Part shown: positions 6,150-7,385 of the stretch, piece after piece
Layout of the letters: each line of letters starts with the position of its first letter
How positions within the stretch are numbered: position 1 is the stretch's first letter
NCBI GenBank assembly: GCA_009391605.1
Contig: VFGQ01000075.1
Span: 1 to 7,385, forward strand
Source of the DNA: SAR202 cluster bacterium
GTDB taxonomy: Bacteria > Chloroflexota > Dehalococcoidia > SAR202 > GCA-002694895
Length of the DNA stretch: 7,385 nucleotides
Reading direction: 5' to 3'
The notes under the pieces: model-generated
What the model was told of the DNA's origin: nothing
The model's database searches: none
The model's input: only the letters and a program-made list of their open reading frames with translations
Program-made: the position numbers and the translations under genes

Positions 6150-6180
6150 TTATCTATTCGATTAATTATGTTATCTATTC
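6150..6180 (-). repeat. Decamer direct repeat at the alpha/beta junction
   Basis: On the minus strand GAATAGATAA occurs twice, at 6180-6171 (ending in the alpha stop codon) and at 6159-6150 (immediately before the beta copy 2 ATG), separated by 11 nt. It may be a small slippage or junction scar. Its second copy takes the place of a normal ribosome site. Confidence 0.5.
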
Positions 6181-6686
6181 CATCCGTGATATTCATCCCC
6201 AATCAAAACTACTACAGGTCTTTTAGTAGCTACAGCTTCTTCATAAGCTTCAGAAATTCTTGAGCCATCCTCATTTTGTTCAACAAGGTAATAATTAATT
6301 CTGAAGGCATTTAAAAATGGTTCTGTATAGGTAGCTGCTGAGTCAGGAGTTTTTCCTTTTCTAGTCCATCCTCTGTACCCTACAATCATAAGTAAAGGAA
6401 ATCCGGTATCTAAAGCCATACCTCTTATTGAATCTCCGGATTCGAGCATTCCTGTGTTTTGTATTAGGACTACTGGAATTTTGCCAGCTACATTTAACCC
6501 CAAAGCAACTGACATAGATTCTCCTTCTCGAGATACTGGAATAACATCTAACCAGTCTTGTTGTTCCATTAGTTCATATAAATAATTTGTTTCGCTATCA
6601 GGGATAGTAATAATGTGAGTTACCCCTATTTTCTTAAATTCCTCTAATAATGTTTCAGGTTTTAAAATTGCTTGTTGTTCATTCAT
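6171..6686 (-). CDS. ThDP-dependent decarboxylase, alpha-type subunit (ComD / phosphonopyruvate decarboxylase N-half like)
   Basis: A 171-residue pyrimidine-binding (PYR) domain, matching the size of sulfopyruvate decarboxylase alpha (ComD). Visible are TIPDSETN (27-34), like the VPDS segment of phosphonopyruvate decarboxylases, then PVSREGESMSVALGL (50-64), in which Glu54 aligns with the Glu that activates the ThDP aminopyrimidine, QNTGM and the IVGYRG strand-turn. The downstream segment (KTPDSAATYTEPFL) does not carry the DEPQH-like motif I expect in phosphonopyruvate decarboxylases, so the substrate may differ. GAGGTGA just upstream of the ATG supports the start. First gene of the operon alpha, beta 2, beta 1, aldolase. 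With a beta subunit it should convert a 2-oxo acid, probably a 3-substituted pyruvate, to an aldehyde plus CO2 in the cytoplasm. Family confident, substrate not. Confidence 0.87.
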   Translation of the reverse strand: MNEQQAILKPETLLEEFKKIGVTHIITIPDSETNYLYELMEQQDWLDVIPVSREGESMSVALGLNVAGKIPVVLIQNTGMLESGDSIRGMALDTGFPLLMIVGYRGWTRKGKTPDSAATYTEPFLNAFRINYYLVEQNEDGSRISEAYEEAVATKRPVVVLIGDEYHGWNR

Positions 6687-6703
6687 ATTTTCACCTCATA
6701 AAT

Positions 6704-6732
6704 AATATCTAATATGACAATAGTTCTGTCAA
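6704..6732 (-). promoter_or_regulatory. Candidate promoter of the ThDP-enzyme operon
   Basis: On the minus strand a perfect TTGACA (6732-6727) is followed after 17 bp by GATATT (6709-6704, four of six matches to TATAAT). The predicted start near 6697 would leave a very short leader beginning at the Shine-Dalgarno GAGGTGA (6697-6691). Confidence 0.45.
6715..6731. promoter_or_regulatory. Candidate operator, inverted repeat TGACA-N7-TGTCA
   Basis: Two perfect 5-bp half-sites are separated by 7 bp, and the right half lies inside the -35 box of the leftward operon. The position suits a repressor site controlling that operon. The repeat is short, no regulator gene is present in the window, and the symmetry does not extend outward. 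Confidence 0.3.
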
Positions 6733-6750
6733 GCATTTCTTTATAATTTG

Positions 6751-6778
6751 TTGAATAATTGTTATTAATGCATATGAT
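6751..6778 (+). promoter_or_regulatory. Candidate promoter of the AspDH-like gene
   Basis: TTGAAT (6751-6756) and TATGAT (6773-6778) are separated by 16 bp. A second TATGAT at 6790-6795 has no good -35 partner. A perfect TTGACA at 6807-6812 has no -10 at the right distance. The leader would be about 50 nt and end in a strong GAGGAGGA ribosome site. Confidence 0.4.
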
Positions 6779-6837
6779 ACACTTTTTAGTATGATCTTTA
6801 ATTAATTTGACAAAGATTGAGAGGAGGATTTTTAGCA

Positions 6838-7385
6838 ATGAAAACAATAGGTATTGTAGGCTGTGGTGCTGTGAGTCAAGGATTGCTAAAAGCTAGTGAA
6901 TCTGGTGTATTGACTCTTCCTATATCTGGAATAACTAGCAGAACAAAAGAAAAAGCTCAAAAGTTTTTATCTACCCTTAAGAAACCACCTAAATATTATA
7001 CTCGTGAAAAATTAATTACCAACTCAGATTTACTAGTTGAGGCTGCAGGTGGAGATGTTGTACCTGAACTTGCCAGAGAAACTTTTGAATCCGGGAAAGA
7101 CCTGATGGTTATTAGCATTGGAGCTCTTATAGATTATCCTGATATTATTGAATTAGCTAAAAAGTATGGATGTAAACTTTATGCCCCCTCAGGTGCAATA
7201 GCTGGATTAGACGGTATTAAATCTGCATCTATTGGTAGAATTGATAAGGTTACTATGATTACTCGAAAGCCATTAATGGCTTTGGAAGGATCTCCATATC
7301 TAGTTGAAAAAGGAATTACTGTTCTTAGTTTTACTGAAGAAAAAGAAATATTTTATGGGACAGCTAGAGAAGCATGTAAAGGATT
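6838..7385 (+). CDS. L-aspartate dehydrogenase-like protein, 3' end cut by window
   Basis: The first 182 residues of an NAD(P)-dependent dehydrogenase of the L-aspartate dehydrogenase (NadX-type) family, normally about 250-270 residues. The ATG is preceded by GAGGAGGA at 6821-6828, 9 nt upstream. Visible are a Rossmann GIVGCGAVSQG (5-15, with Ser where the last glycine of GxGxxG is usual), ITSRT, VEAAGG, SIGAL, PSGAIAGLDGIKSAS and TRKPL, all characteristic of the family. The catalytic half, including the expected active-site His, lies beyond the window. The family oxidatively deaminates L-aspartate to iminoaspartate/oxaloacetate, or runs in reverse. Divergence from a decarboxylase operon for 3-substituted pyruvates suggests it could use an aspartate analogue such as cysteate or phosphonoalanine (inference), or that it supplies NAD biosynthesis. 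Confidence 0.85.
   Translation, partial: MKTIGIVGCGAVSQGLLKASESGVLTLPISGITSRTKEKAQKFLSTLKKPPKYYTREKLITNSDLLVEAAGGDVVPELARETFESGKDLMVISIGALIDYPDIIELAKKYGCKLYAPSGAIAGLDGIKSASIGRIDKVTMITRKPLMALEGSPYLVEKGITVLSFTEEKEIFYGTAREACKG

Noticed and set aside
6807..6812. Perfect plus-strand TTGACA as -35 of the AspDH-like gene
   Set aside because: A -10 at normal spacing would fall on the last bases before the ATG (TTTTAG), a poor match that would also place the transcription start inside the gene.

Overview
The window is AT-rich bacterial DNA (roughly one third G+C by eye), densely coded, read with the standard bacterial code. Most genes start at ATG behind a Shine-Dalgarno motif. It holds nine protein genes, one cut by the right edge, and no rRNA, tRNA, CRISPR array, transposase or phage gene. 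All recognisable products are small-molecule metabolism enzymes plus one transporter. This is the profile of an accessory catabolic island in a free-living heterotroph, possibly an uncultured aquatic lineage. The taxon cannot be fixed from this sequence.

Layout. Positions 27-842 (+) encode a short-chain dehydrogenase/reductase. It converges, with a 2-nt gap, on a HpcH/HpaI-type class II aldolase (845-1567, -). A 49-bp divergent intergenic region follows, then a two-gene plus-strand unit: an MFS transporter (1617-2810) and a cytoplasmic metallophosphoesterase (2813-3871). The phosphoesterase converges, with overlapping stop codons, on a minus-strand operon. That operon is transcribed from right to left: an alpha-type ThDP decarboxylase subunit (6171-6686), two tandem paralogous beta-type subunits (5565-6149 and 4957-5541), and a DapA/NAL-family class I aldolase (3868-4767). 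A 151-bp divergent promoter region separates this operon from a plus-strand L-aspartate-dehydrogenase-like gene (6838 to the window end).

How the genes may work together. The split alpha/beta ThDP enzyme resembles sulfopyruvate decarboxylase (ComD/ComE) and phosphonopyruvate decarboxylase, which act on 3-substituted pyruvates. Divergent from it is an amino-acid dehydrogenase of the aspartate type. Cysteate and phosphonoalanine are structural analogues of aspartate, and their 2-oxo acids are sulfopyruvate and phosphonopyruvate. A testable reading is therefore: amino acid to 2-oxo acid (AspDH-like), to aldehyde plus CO2 (ThDP enzyme), to alcohol or acid (SDR), with aldolases joining or splitting pyruvate units and the MFS protein moving a substrate. 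No known marker that would fix the substrate (Xsc, SuyAB, PepM, PhnX) lies in the window.

Most unusual points. (1) The beta gene is duplicated, with a 227-bp core identical to the base between copies flanked by strongly diverged ends, which looks like gene conversion. (2) Both beta copies carry T-E-G where the ThDP motif normally reads G-D-G. (3) The leader and first codons of the DapA-like gene are duplicated, with the copy's start codon changed to CTG, immediately after the last beta gene.
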